Notes: generated by a model from the sequence alone, not told the origin. A stretch of DNA of 64,000 bases from Nocardioides lianchengensis (GCF_900101465.1 NZ_FMZM01000010.1:124001-188000), one strand, 5' to 3'. Shown: positions 51,861 through 63,458, counted from the stretch's first letter. Program-made: numbers and translations.

Positions 51861-53864
51861 TCAGTCCAGCCCGTTGGCCCGGCGGATGACGTCGACGATG
51901 CCGCCCATGATCTCGGTGAGCCCGAAGTCCTTCGGCGTGTAGACCGCCGCCACCCCGGCCTCGCGGAGCCGGCGCGCGTCGGAGTCGGGGATGATCCCGC
52001 CGACGATGACCGGTACGTCGTCGAGGCCCGCCGCGCGGAGCCCGTCGAGGACGGCGGGGACCAGCTCCATGTGGGAGCCGGAGAGGATCGACAGCCCGAC
52101 GCAGTGCACGTCCTCGGCCACGGCCGCGGACACGATCTGGTCGGGGGTCAGCCGGATGCCCTGGTAGACGACCTCGAAGCCCGCGTCCCGCGCCCGTACG
52201 GCGACCTGCTCCGCACCGTTGCTGTGCCCGTCGAGGCCGGGCTTGCCGACCAGCAGCCGCAGCCGGCCGCCCAGCTCCTCGCCCGTCTCCCGGACCCGCT
52301 CACGGACCGCGGCCAGCTCCGCGCCGGCCTCGGCCACGACCGCGCCACTGACGCCGGTCGGGCCGCGGTACTCGCCGAACACCTCGCGCAGCGTGCCGGC
52401 CCACTCCCCCGTCGTCGCGCCCGCCCGGGCCGCGACCAGGGTGGGACCCATCAGGTTCGCCTCCGTCTTCGCGGCCGCCGCCAGCGCGGCGAGCGCCTCG
52501 GCGACCTCGGCCTCGTCCCGCTCGGCCTTCCAGGCCTCGACGCTCGCCCGGGCGGAGTTCTCCGCCTCCGGATCGGCGGCCATGATCGCGCCGTCCAGGT
52601 CGGCGGTCAGCGGGGACGGCTCGGTGGTCTCGTACTTGTTCACGCCCACGATGACCTCCTCGCCGGACTCGATCCGCGCGCGGCGGGCCGCGTGGGAGGA
52701 GACCAGCTCGGACTTCATGTACTCGACGGCCGCGATCGCACCGCCCATCGCCTGCACCCGGTCGATCTCGGCCTTGGCGCCCGCCACCAGCTCGGCGACC
52801 TTGGCCTCGATCACGTGCGAGCCGTCGAAGATGTCGTCGTACTCGAGCAGGTCGGACTCGAAGGCCAGCACCTGCTGCAGCCGCAGCGACCACTGCTGGT
52901 CCCACGGGCGCGGCAGGCCGAGGGCCTCGTTCCAGGCGGGCAGCTGGAGCGCACGGGCCCGGGCGTTCTTCGAGAGCGTGACGCCCAGCATCTCCAGCAC
53001 GATGCGCTGGACGTTGTTCTCCGGCTGGGCCTCGGTCAGGCCGAGCGAGTTGACCTGGACGCCGTACCGGAAGCGGCGCATCTTGGGGTCCTGCACGCCG
53101 TACCGCTCGCGGGTGATCTCGTCCCACAGCTGGACGAAGGCCCGCATCTTGCAGGTCTCCTCCACGAAGCGCACGCCCGCGTTGACGAAGAACGAGATGC
53201 GGCCGACGACCTTCTCGAAGTCGCCCTCGTCGACCTGGCCCGAGTTCTTGACCTGGTCGAGGACGGCGATCGCGGTGCTCAGCGCGTAGGCGAGCTCCTG
53301 CGCCGGCGTCGCGCCGGCCTCCTGCAGGTGGTAGCTGCAGATGTTGATCGGGTTCCACTTCGGGATCCGATGGACCGTGTAGGCGATCATGTCGGCGATC
53401 AGCCGCATGGAGGCCTCGGGCGGGAACGCGTAGGTCCCGCGGGAGAGGTACTCCTTGATGATGTCGTTCTGGGTCGTGCCGGCCAGCTGGGCGGCGACCT
53501 CCTCCGGGGTGCTGTCCGGGTTCTGCTCCTCGGCCACCACCTGGTACATAGCGAGCATCCACATGGCGACCGCGTTGATCGTCATGGAGGTGTTCATCCC
53601 CGTGAGCGGGATGTCCGCGAAGAGCTTGCGCATCTCGCCCAGGTGCGGGACCGGGACGCCGACCTTGCCGACCTCACCCCGCGACATCACCGAGTCCGGG
53701 TCGTAGCCGGTCTGCGTGGGCAGGTCGAAGGCGACCGAGAGCCCCGTCTGCCCCTTGGCCAGGTTGCCGCGGTAGAGCGCGTTGGACGCCTCCGCGGTGG
53801 AGTGCCCCGCGTAGGTGCGCATCACCCAGGGACGGTCGCGAACCGGTCGAGCGTTCTCGGTCAT
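51861..53864 (-). CDS. ecm: Ethylmalonyl-CoA mutase (MeaA type)
   Basis: Adenosylcobalamin-dependent mutase, 667 aa: converts (2R)-ethylmalonyl-CoA to methylsuccinyl-CoA. The catalytic barrel covers about residues 10-510 (AFDLPTQTGYDPDSVMSRGE; MNTSMTINAVAMWMLAMYQV; IPKWNPINICSYHLQEAGAT). The B12 domain follows in the same chain with the Asp545-x-His547-x-x-Gly550 motif (KPGLDGHSNGAEQ), GLSILSGSHMELV and VGGIIPDSDARRL. The single-chain layout and length separate it from MutA/MutB. Methylmalonyl-CoA-type MeaA cannot be fully excluded, but ccrA in the same window supports Ecm. Palindrome 22 bases upstream matches that of ccrA. Confidence 0.92.
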   Translation of the reverse strand: MTENARPVRDRPWVMRTYAGHSTAEASNALYRGNLAKGQTGLSVAFDLPTQTGYDPDSVMSRGEVGKVGVPVPHLGEMRKLFADIPLTGMNTSMTINAVAMWMLAMYQVVAEEQNPDSTPEEVAAQLAGTTQNDIIKEYLSRGTYAFPPEASMRLIADMIAYTVHRIPKWNPINICSYHLQEAGATPAQELAYALSTAIAVLDQVKNSGQVDEGDFEKVVGRISFFVNAGVRFVEETCKMRAFVQLWDEITRERYGVQDPKMRRFRYGVQVNSLGLTEAQPENNVQRIVLEMLGVTLSKNARARALQLPAWNEALGLPRPWDQQWSLRLQQVLAFESDLLEYDDIFDGSHVIEAKVAELVAGAKAEIDRVQAMGGAIAAVEYMKSELVSSHAARRARIESGEEVIVGVNKYETTEPSPLTADLDGAIMAADPEAENSARASVEAWKAERDEAEVAEALAALAAAAKTEANLMGPTLVAARAGATTGEWAGTLREVFGEYRGPTGVSGAVVAEAGAELAAVRERVRETGEELGGRLRLLVGKPGLDGHSNGAEQVAVRARDAGFEVVYQGIRLTPDQIVSAAVAEDVHCVGLSILSGSHMELVPAVLDGLRAAGLDDVPVIVGGIIPDSDARRLREAGVAAVYTPKDFGLTEIMGGIVDVIRRANGLD

Positions 53865-53885
53865 GGGACGAGAGTAGGACGCAGG

Positions 53886-53899
53886 CTACCGATTGGTAA
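53886..53899. promoter_or_regulatory. ccrA-type palindrome upstream of ecm
   Basis: On the gene strand TTACCAATCGGTAG, 11 of 14 bases as at ccrA and with the core TTACC-N4-GGTA kept, 22-35 bases before the ATG. TTGACC (-35-like) lies about 14 bases further upstream. Likely operator. Confidence 0.5.
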
Positions 53900-53950
53900 C
53901 CGTCCGGCGTGTGGTCAATCCGACAGTGTCAGCCCCTGTCCCCCCGCGCT

Positions 53951-54089
53951 GACCCGTCACTGGATGTCCTGATTCGTCGGCGTGTCGGCGCCGGATCGAC
54001 GGTTCGCCCAGAGGTACGACGGCGTCCGCTCAGCGACCCGTCAACGGCGGCACGACACGCCGACGAATCAGGACATCCAGTGACGGGTC
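53951..54089. repeat. Perfect 37-bp inverted repeat around a 65-base centre
   Basis: Arms at 53951-53987 and 54053-54089 are identical in inverse orientation over all 37 bases (arm begins GACCCGTCACTGGATGTCCT). CCCCCGC just outside the left arm (53941-53947) has an inverse partner just outside the right one (54098-54104). The centre (53988-54052) shows no gene and repeats GACCCGTCA once. It lies between ecm and the STAS gene, whose stop is within seven bases of the right arm. Long paired arms at this size suggest a miniature mobile element or a structured RNA. Confidence 0.85.
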
Positions 54090-54093
54090 GGCG

Positions 54094-54402
54094 TCAGGCG
54101 GGGGTGGCGGCTCGCTCGACCTCGAGGACGCGGATCATCCGGGTCATGTGCAGCAGGCGCCGTACGGCGGGCCGGCAGCCGCGGAGCGTGAGGTGGTGAC
54201 CGTCGCGGGCTGCCTGGCGGGTGGCGACGCCGAGGACCTTCAGCGCGGTGAGGTCGATCGAGTCGACCCCTGAGAGATCGACGACGACGTCGCCGTCGTG
54301 GAGGGCCAGCAGCTCGTAGAGCGCGTGGCGAACCTCCATCGTGCTGCGGACGTCGAAGTCACCGGCCAGCACGAGCGTCGACCCGTCCGTCTCGATGTCC
54401 AT
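54094..54402 (-). CDS. STAS-domain protein (anti-sigma factor antagonist-like)
   Basis: 102 aa. STLVLAGDFDVRSTMEVRHA is the first strand-helix; DGDVVVDLSGVDSIDLTALK carries the Ser in the position (DSIDLTAL) where SpoIIAA-type proteins are phosphorylated, although the usual Ser-Ser/Thr pair is altered to S-I-D; HHLTLRGCRPAVRRLLHMTR ends it. GGGAGG lies five bases before the ATG 54402. It may bind a partner kinase encoded elsewhere; no anti-sigma or sigma factor gene is near. Confidence 0.83.
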   Translation of the reverse strand: MDIETDGSTLVLAGDFDVRSTMEVRHALYELLALHDGDVVVDLSGVDSIDLTALKVLGVATRQAARDGHHLTLRGCRPAVRRLLHMTRMIRVLEVERAATPA

Positions 54403-54553
54403 CGCAGCCTCCCGCGGCGCCAGGGTGTGGTCCTTTACCCACAATGACGCGCGGCACGACCGTTCGGTTGCACCGAGCACCGAACTTTCTTGCTCGTGTC
54501 GGTCGTGACTTCTTCAACCACCGTCCGCTCGGGTCCGTCGCTACCCTCGGCGC

Positions 54554-55129
54554 ATGGTCAACCTCACCCGCATCTACACCCGCACCGGCGACGGCGGGGA
54601 GACCCGGCTCGGAGACATGAGCACCACGACGAAGAACGACCTGCGCCTGCACGCGTACGCCGACGTCGACGAGGCGAACGCGACCATCGGCCTCGCGCTG
54701 GCCGTCGGGAGCGTCGAGGACGACGTCGTCACCGTGCTCACCCGGGTGCAGAACGACCTCTTCGACGTGGGTGCCGACTTCTGCACCCCGGTCGTCCCCG
54801 ACCCCGAGTACCCCCCGCTGCGCATCGAGCAGGAGTACGTCGACCGCCTCGAGGGGTGGTGTGACCACTACAACGAGGACCTGGAGACGCTGCGCTCCTT
54901 CATCCTCAGCGGCGGCACGTCCGCCGCCGCGCACCTGCACGTCGCGCGCACCGTCGTACGACGGGCCGAGCGGTCGGCCTGGGCCGCCTTCGAGGTGCAT
55001 CACGACACCATGAACAAGGTGGCCATCACCTATCTCAACCGGCTCTCCGACCTGCTCTTCATCCTGGCCCGGCACGCCAACCGGGCGCAGGGCGACGTGC
55101 TGTGGGTGCCGGGCGGCGAGCGGGGCTGA
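54554..55129 (+). CDS. Cob(I)alamin adenosyltransferase, PduO type
   Basis: 191 aa. Adds the 5'-deoxyadenosyl group to reduced cobalamin, giving the cofactor for Ecm and related mutases. TRIYTRTGDGGETRLGDMST is the ATP-binding start; LHVARTVVRRAERSAWAAFE and NRLSDLLFILARHANRAQGD are the conserved C-terminal helices. Regular family length. The neighbouring ecm gene and meaB support its role. It is followed one base later by the transglycosylase gene. Confidence 0.94.
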   Translation: MVNLTRIYTRTGDGGETRLGDMSTTTKNDLRLHAYADVDEANATIGLALAVGSVEDDVVTVLTRVQNDLFDVGADFCTPVVPDPEYPPLRIEQEYVDRLEGWCDHYNEDLETLRSFILSGGTSAAAHLHVARTVVRRAERSAWAAFEVHHDTMNKVAITYLNRLSDLLFILARHANRAQGDVLWVPGGERG

Positions 55130-55130
55130 C

Positions 55131-56075
55131 GTGGCCCGGTTCCTCGGCCCGGTCGTCGCGCTGGTCCTCCTCGTCGGCTGCGCCTCGGCCCCGACGCCGG
55201 ACGCCCCCGAGCAGGACGTCACGCCGTCGGCCTCGGCGACGCCGGACGCCGCGGCCGCGGAGCGCCGTACCGGGCTGACGCCACCGGCGGTCGCCCGGTC
55301 ACCGCGCGAGCTGGCCGACCGTCTGCTCGCCGCCGAGCGGACCACTCGCAGCGCGAGGACCGGGGACGCCGAGGTGGCCGCGGCGGCGTTCGAGAGCCAG
55401 GTGCTCTACCGCCAGCTCGCGCGGCGGGAGGCCTGGCGGCGCCCGGTGGGCCGGTTGCTGCCCCGCTGGCTGCGCGCCACCGCGCGCGCCCACGTCGCCG
55501 CTCGCCGCGACTTCCGCGGGATGCACCGCTCGCTGTCACGGACCCTGCCCGCCTGGCGCATCGTCGCCCCCGTGAGCGAGGCGGACCTGATGTCCTTCTA
55601 CCGCCAGGGCGAGCGGCGCTTCGGGGTCCCGTGGGAGGTGCTCGCCGCGGTCAACCTCGTCGAGACCGGCTTCGGCCGGATCCGCGGTACGTCGGTCGCG
55701 GGCGCCCGGGGGCCGATGCAGTTCATGCCGGCCACCTGGCAGGCGTACGGGCGCGGTGACATCGACGACCCGCGGGACTCGATCCTCGCGGCGGCCCGCT
55801 ACCTGGCCGCCAACGGCGGCGGGCGCGGCCGGGTGGCCGAGGCGCTGTACGCCTACAACCGGCACCCGGCGTACGTCCGCGGCGTGCAGGCGTACGCCGG
55901 GATCCTGCGGGCCGCGCCCGAGGCCTTCGGCGGGCTCTACCACTGGCAGGTCGTCTACCTCTCCGCCCGCGGAGACGTCTGGCTCCCCACCGGGTACGAC
56001 CGGGAGCGACCGTTGCGGGTGGACCGCTACCTGCAGCGCCACCCCGAGCGACTGCTCGACACGCGGACCGACTAG
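55131..56075 (+). CDS. Lytic transglycosylase lipoprotein
   Basis: 314 aa. Signal MARFLGPVVALVLLVGCASA with lipobox-like VGC (Cys17) then a Pro/Ala/Asp linker. Residues about 145-270 are an SLT domain: VPWEVLAAVNLVETGFGRIR with the catalytic Glu, GARGPMQFMPATWQAYGRGD, and EALYAYNRHPAYVRGVQAYA. Cleaves peptidoglycan at the outer face of the membrane. GTG start one base after the adenosyltransferase stop; the pairing is probably positional only. Confidence 0.88.
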   Translation: MARFLGPVVALVLLVGCASAPTPDAPEQDVTPSASATPDAAAAERRTGLTPPAVARSPRELADRLLAAERTTRSARTGDAEVAAAAFESQVLYRQLARREAWRRPVGRLLPRWLRATARAHVAARRDFRGMHRSLSRTLPAWRIVAPVSEADLMSFYRQGERRFGVPWEVLAAVNLVETGFGRIRGTSVAGARGPMQFMPATWQAYGRGDIDDPRDSILAAARYLAANGGGRGRVAEALYAYNRHPAYVRGVQAYAGILRAAPEAFGGLYHWQVVYLSARGDVWLPTGYDRERPLRVDRYLQRHPERLLDTRTD

Positions 56076-56368
56076 TCGTCGGCCGCGCGGTCGGCGTGTC
56101 CCAGCGACCTGTCCGGGGCCACGAGGTCGCGCACCCGCCGCTTCAGCTCGGTGATCTCGGGGAAGCCGCCGTCGCGCTTGCGGTTCCAGACGGGCTCGCC
56201 GTCGACCTCGACCCGGAACACACCCCCGGTCGTCGGTGCGAGGGCCACCTCACCGAGCTCGTCGGCGAAGGTGGTCAGCAGCTCGCCGGCGTACCACTGC
56301 GCGCGCAGCAGCCAGCGGCACTGGGTGCAGTAGGTGATGAGGACACGAGGCGCGGGCACGTCAGCCAT
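56072..56368 (-). CDS. SelT/SelW/SelH family redox protein
   Basis: 98 aa thioredoxin-like fold. LITYCTQCRWLLRAQWYAGE has the CxxC pair near the start, typical of the Rdx family; GEVALAPTTGGVFRVEVDGE, WNRKRDGGFPEITELKRRVR complete the fold. Cys-Cys form, no selenocysteine. Role in thiol redox is inferred; its partner is unknown. The ends of this gene and the transglycosylase overlap by four bases (convergent). Confidence 0.9.
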   Translation of the reverse strand: MADVPAPRVLITYCTQCRWLLRAQWYAGELLTTFADELGEVALAPTTGGVFRVEVDGEPVWNRKRDGGFPEITELKRRVRDLVAPDRSLGHADRAADD

Positions 56369-57551
56369 TCTCCGGTACGACGGGCCGCGCCGCGGACGCG
56401 CTGAGGAATGCGGGGACCATCAGCACCGCGACGACCAGCAGTGCGTCCAGCGTGCCGACCTGGTCGCCCACCAGGCCGAGGAGCGGCGGGCCGGCGAGGA
56501 AGGCGCTGTAGCCGATCGTCGACACGACGCTGACCCGGGCGGCCGAGCGGCGGCTGTCGTCGGCGGCGGCGCTCATCCCGACCGGGAACCCGAGCGACGC
56601 GCCCAGCCCCCAGACCAGGATCCCCAGCGCGACCACCAGCGGGTGCGGACCGAGCACGACCAGCACGATGCCGACGGCGGCCGCAGCAGCGGTCGCCCGC
56701 AGGACGGGCACCCGGCCGAAGCGGTCCAGGACGACCGGACCGAGCAGCCGCCCGGTGGTCATCGCGCAGACGAAGACCGAGAACCCCGCGACGCCGACCC
56801 AGTGGCGGACGTCGTACCCGTCGATGAGCGCGAGCGAGAGCCAGTCGTTGGCCGTGCCCTCGACCAGGGCGAACGCCAGCACCATCGCGCCGATCGCCAG
56901 CGTCCGGGACTCGGTCCAGGCCGAGGCGGCGCTGCCGGACGGCTCGGCGTGGTCGACCTCGGCCGGCAGGAAGCGGCGTGACGTGATCACGGCGAGGATG
57001 AGTGCGACCAGGGCGACGGCGCCCAGGTGCAGGACCAGCGGTACGTCGGCCGCCGCCATCGGGATCCCGATCGCGGCGCCGGCGATCGACCCGAAGCTCC
57101 AGCCCGCGTGGAAGCGGGGCATCACGGTGCGCTGGAGGCGACGCTCGACCTCGGCCGCCTCGACGTTCATCGCGACGTCCCAGATCCCGATGCCGATGCC
57201 GTGGACGAACAGGCCGACCGCCGCCAGCGGTACCAGCTCGAGAACGCCCGCGCCGAGCGAGGCGAGCACCAGCCCGCACGCGTCGAAGGCCGCGCCCAGG
57301 CGCACCACGGTGGCCGCGCTCGAGCGCTGGATGAGCGCCCCCGTGGTCGGCAGGGTCAGCACCGAACCGGCCGCGATCGCGAGGAGCAGCAGGCCGAGCT
57401 GCCCGTTGCCGAGGTCGAGGTGCTCGCGCACCGCCGGGATGCGGGAGACCAGGGTCGCGAAGAGCAGGCCGTTGAGCGCGAACGACAGCCCGACGGCGTT
57501 GCGCGCGGGGATCACGTCGACGGCCACGCCGCCCAGTCCATCAGAGGCCAT
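56361..57551 (-). CDS. MFS transporter
   Basis: 396 aa from ATG 57551 (a GTG two codons earlier is possible). About twelve helices; GLSFALNGLLFATLVSRIPA, DVAMNVEAAEVERRLQRTVM and MPRFHAGWSFGSIAGAAIGI are typical of the YbjJ/FucP-like group; DRFGRVPVLRATAAAAAVGI is the central MFS signature. Substrate unknown. Its stop overlaps the start of the SelT/W/H gene by eight bases. Confidence 0.9.
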   Translation of the reverse strand: MASDGLGGVAVDVIPARNAVGLSFALNGLLFATLVSRIPAVREHLDLGNGQLGLLLLAIAAGSVLTLPTTGALIQRSSAATVVRLGAAFDACGLVLASLGAGVLELVPLAAVGLFVHGIGIGIWDVAMNVEAAEVERRLQRTVMPRFHAGWSFGSIAGAAIGIPMAAADVPLVLHLGAVALVALILAVITSRRFLPAEVDHAEPSGSAASAWTESRTLAIGAMVLAFALVEGTANDWLSLALIDGYDVRHWVGVAGFSVFVCAMTTGRLLGPVVLDRFGRVPVLRATAAAAAVGIVLVVLGPHPLVVALGILVWGLGASLGFPVGMSAAADDSRRSAARVSVVSTIGYSAFLAGPPLLGLVGDQVGTLDALLVVAVLMVPAFLSASAARPVVPENG

Positions 57552-57588
57552 GGCCACCGCGACGGGTGGGCCGCCGGATGAGCGGGAG

Positions 57589-58032
57589 CTAGCGCTGGTC
57601 CCAGTCGGTGCCGGGCGGCCGGGCCTCGAGCCAGGCCTGGAAGCCCGTCAGCGACGCCGTGCTCATCGCCAGCTCCAGGTCACCGTCGCGGGTGCTGAGC
57701 TCGATGACCAGGTGGTCGGGGTAGAGCGAGATCTCCTCGGGCCCCTCCGGGACCCGGCGTCCGTCGAAGGAGAGCTCGGCCCGGCTCCAGCAGGCCTTGG
57801 GCCGGGCGGACAACGAGAAGATGCGGAACCACTCCAGGGTCTCCCCGGAGTAGCGGCCCAGCCCCAGAAGCCAACCGCGCCCGGCCCTCGTGGACCGGAC
57901 GCGGTAGCTGAGCTCGAAGGTGCCGCCGTGGCGCGAGATGACGCGACGACGGACGATCAGGGCGACGCCGTACACCAGGAACAGCCCGAGCAGCAGTCCG
58001 GCCCCGTCCAGCAGCCACTGCCACACCGGCAT
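57589..58032 (-). CDS. DUF2550 family membrane protein
   Basis: 147 aa: one N-terminal helix (LLLGLFLVYGVALIVRRRVI), then a soluble beta-rich part (GGTFELSYRVRS, RGWLLGLGRYSGETLEWFRI, PDHLVIELSTRDGDLELAMS). DUF2550 genes sit just after atpC in most actinobacteria, as here, but the function is not known. A strong hairpin separates it from atpC. Confidence 0.9.
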   Translation of the reverse strand: MPVWQWLLDGAGLLLGLFLVYGVALIVRRRVISRHGGTFELSYRVRSTRAGRGWLLGLGRYSGETLEWFRIFSLSARPKACWSRAELSFDGRRVPEGPEEISLYPDHLVIELSTRDGDLELAMSTASLTGFQAWLEARPPGTDWDQR

Positions 58033-58106
58033 TCCGTCCCCCTTGCACCGGACGCGACCCGGCGATCGCTCGCGGGCTCACCCTAGCGGGCGATGGACGC
58101 ACGAAC

Positions 58107-58138
58107 GCGGCCGGGTCCGGCGTACCGGACCCGACCGC
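58107..58138 (-). terminator. Hairpin after atpC
   Basis: GGGTCCGG (58113-58120), loop CGTA, CCGGACCC (58125-58132), extended on both sides by four further pairs with one mismatch. It lies 21 bases after the atpC stop, between atpC and DUF2550, and probably ends or attenuates the atp transcript. No T-run. Confidence 0.65.
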
Positions 58139-58159
58139 GCTCGGGGGTGAAGCGGTTGT

Positions 58160-58554
58160 TCAGGAAGCCTTCTCGACGGCCCGGATCCGGGCCTCGGCGA
58201 GCCGGATCCGACGCTCGGTCTCGTCCGGTACGTCGAGCTCGCCGGACCGAGCCGCCTCGAGCTCCGCACGGGCCTCGTCGACGTTGATCTCGCTGGCCAG
58301 CACCGAGCGCTCCGACAGGATCGAGACCCGGTCGTTGGCGACGGAGAGGAACCCGCCGTCGACCGCCGCGACGACGACGTCACCGTCGACCTCGGCGATC
58401 TCGACGACCGCCTCGGTCAGCAGGGACAGCATCGGCGCGTGCCCGCGCAGCACGCCGACGTCACCCTCCACCGTCCGTGCGATGACCATGGTGGCCTCGC
58501 CCGACCAGACCGTGCGGTCGGCCGCGACGAGCTCCACCTGAAGGTTGTCAGCCA

Positions 58555-58555
<1 letters not shown>
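58160..58555 (-). CDS. atpC: ATP synthase epsilon subunit
   Basis: 131 aa. Central-stalk subunit of F1 that inhibits ATP hydrolysis. ADNLQVELVAADRTVWSGEA and MVIARTVEGDVGVLRGHAPM form the N-terminal beta barrel, followed by VLASEINVDEARAELEAARS and helices (residues about 88-130). AAGGG lies seven bases before the ATG. The start shares one base with the atpD stop. Last gene of the atp cluster. Confidence 0.96.
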
Positions 58556-60012
<1,457 letters not shown>

Positions 60013-60017
60013 GTCTC

Positions 60018-60947
60018 TCACTCACTCCCGGCGTTGGCGTCGGCCAGCGCGTTGACGCCACCGACGATCTCGCTGATTTCCTGGGTAATGCCGGCCTGGC
60101 GGGCCTGGTTGGCGATGCGGGTGTACTTCTTGATCAGCTCGTCGGCGTTGTCCGTGGCGGACTTCATCGCCTTCTGCCGGGCGGCGAGCTCGGAGGCCGC
60201 CGCCTGCAGGAGGGCGAAGAAGATCCGGCTCTGGACGTACTGCGGGAGCAGCCCGTCGAGCACCGCCTCCGGCGACGGCTCGAACTCGTAGAGCGGCAGC
60301 ACCTCGGACGCGCCGGGCTTCTCCCCCGGACCACCGTCCTCGGCCTCGACGACCTCGAGCGGCAGCAGCCGCACCGCGGTCGGCTCCTGGGTGAGCATCG
60401 AGCGGAAGCGCGTGTAGACCACGTGCACCTCGTCGACGTCGCCGTCCTCGCCCTGCTCCTTGAGGAAGGACTCGATCAGCGCGTGCCCGATCTCCGCGGC
60501 CACGTCGTACGACGGCTGGTCGGAGAAGCCCGTCCAGACCCGCACGACCGGGCGGCTACGGAACTTGAAGTACGCCTCGCCCTTGCGACCGGTGATGTAC
60601 CAGTCGATCTCCTTGCCCTCCTCGCGGAGCCGCTCGGCGAGCCGCTCCGCCTCCTTCAGCACGCTGGAGGAGTAGGCACCGGCGAGACCACGGTCGCTGG
60701 TCACCACGAGGACGGCGGCCCGCTTGGGGTTCTCCTCCTCGCGGGTCAGCGGGTGGTCGACGTTCGAGAACGTCGCGACGGCCGAGACCGCACGGGTCAG
60801 CTCACGGGCGTACGGCGCTGCCGCCTGTGCCCGCTGCTGCGCCTTGATGATGCGAGACGCAGCGATGAGCTCCATGGCGCGCGTGATCTTCTTCATCGAC
60901 TCCGTCGACTTGATCCGCGCGCGGTACTCACGCAGCGATACAGCCAT
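60018..60947 (-). CDS. atpG: ATP synthase gamma subunit
   Basis: 309 aa rotor shaft subunit. SLREYRARIKSTESMKKITR at the start and ELIAASRIIKAQQRAQAAAP form the first half of the coiled coil; the second half is at the end (ASELAARQKAMKSATDNADE, RIANQARQAGITQEISEIVG). The middle has VVTSDRGLAGAYSSSVLKEA. Length is normal for actinobacteria. Confidence 0.97.
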   Translation of the reverse strand: MAVSLREYRARIKSTESMKKITRAMELIAASRIIKAQQRAQAAAPYARELTRAVSAVATFSNVDHPLTREEENPKRAAVLVVTSDRGLAGAYSSSVLKEAERLAERLREEGKEIDWYITGRKGEAYFKFRSRPVVRVWTGFSDQPSYDVAAEIGHALIESFLKEQGEDGDVDEVHVVYTRFRSMLTQEPTAVRLLPLEVVEAEDGGPGEKPGASEVLPLYEFEPSPEAVLDGLLPQYVQSRIFFALLQAAASELAARQKAMKSATDNADELIKKYTRIANQARQAGITQEISEIVGGVNALADANAGSE

Positions 60948-60954
60948 GGTGTCG

Positions 60955-62598
<1,644 letters not shown>

Positions 62599-62645
62599 CG
62601 TTGTGCCTTCTCTCTTGTCTCTACTGACGTCTGGGTGGTGTGGGG

Positions 62646-63458
62646 TCAGCCCACGAGCCGGCGGCGGGCGTCGTCGAGACGGCTGGAGACCGTCCCGTCG
62701 ATGACGTCGTCGCCGATCTCGACACGGATGCCGCCGAGCACGCTCGGGTCGACGACGAGGTTGAGGTGGACCGGGCGGCCGTACTGGGTCGACAGCGCCT
62801 GCTCGAGGCGCCCCCGCTCCGCGTCCGACAGGTCCCGGGCGACCCGGACGGTGGCGACACCCTGTCCGTGCACCTCGGCCGCGATCTTCTGGTACTCGTT
62901 CAGCGCAGCGCCCACCGTGCGGTGGGTGCCCGAGAGCGACTGCACGGCGAGCGTGACGGTGGCCGGGAGGGCCTTGCCGTCGAGCAGGCCGTGGAGCAGC
63001 GAGCTCTTGTCCTGGATCGACCGGGCGGGGTCCGAGAGCGCGTCGCGCAGCTCGGGGTTCGCCTTGACGACCTGGGCGAAGGCGAACAGCTCGTCCGAGA
63101 GCCGCCCGCCGTCCTGACCCGCGGACCGGACCACGGCGACAGCACCGAGGTGCTCGAGCGTGTCGGCGAGGTCGCGCGCCGCCGTCCAGCGGCTCGACAC
63201 GGCCTTCGTGAGGACCCCGAGGGTCCCCCCGTCGACCTTGCCCGCGAAGACCTGCTGGACCAGCCCGGCCTTGGCCTCGGCCGGGATCGAGCCGTCGGTC
63301 GCGAACCGTCGCAGTGCCCCTTCGGAGCGCAGCGTCGCCGCGACGGAGAACAGCTCGTCGCCGACCGTGGACGCCGACGATCCGGCGCCGGAGAGCACGC
63401 TCTCCAGCTCAGTGGTCAGCGCCGCGAGGGCGTCGGCCGAGGCACCGCGCAGGCTCAT
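62646..63458 (-). CDS. atpH: ATP synthase delta subunit
   Basis: 270 aa stator subunit (OSCP-like) that links F1 to the b stalk. LRRFATDGSIPAEAKAGLVQ and VFAGKVDGGTLGVLTKAVSS (N-terminal helices) and SDAERGRLEQALSTQYGRPV, NLVVDPSVLGGIRVEIGDDV at the conserved end. As in many actinobacteria it is longer than E. coli AtpH. ATG overlaps the atpF stop by one base. Confidence 0.96.
   Translation of the reverse strand: MSLRGASADALAALTTELESVLSGAGSSASTVGDELFSVAATLRSEGALRRFATDGSIPAEAKAGLVQQVFAGKVDGGTLGVLTKAVSSRWTAARDLADTLEHLGAVAVVRSAGQDGGRLSDELFAFAQVVKANPELRDALSDPARSIQDKSSLLHGLLDGKALPATVTLAVQSLSGTHRTVGAALNEYQKIAAEVHGQGVATVRVARDLSDAERGRLEQALSTQYGRPVHLNLVVDPSVLGGIRVEIGDDVIDGTVSSRLDDARRRLVG

Noticed and set aside
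54403..54470. GGGTAA upstream of the STAS gene as a SigF/SigB-type -10
   Set aside because: No GTTT-type -35 was found at the required 14-16 base spacing.
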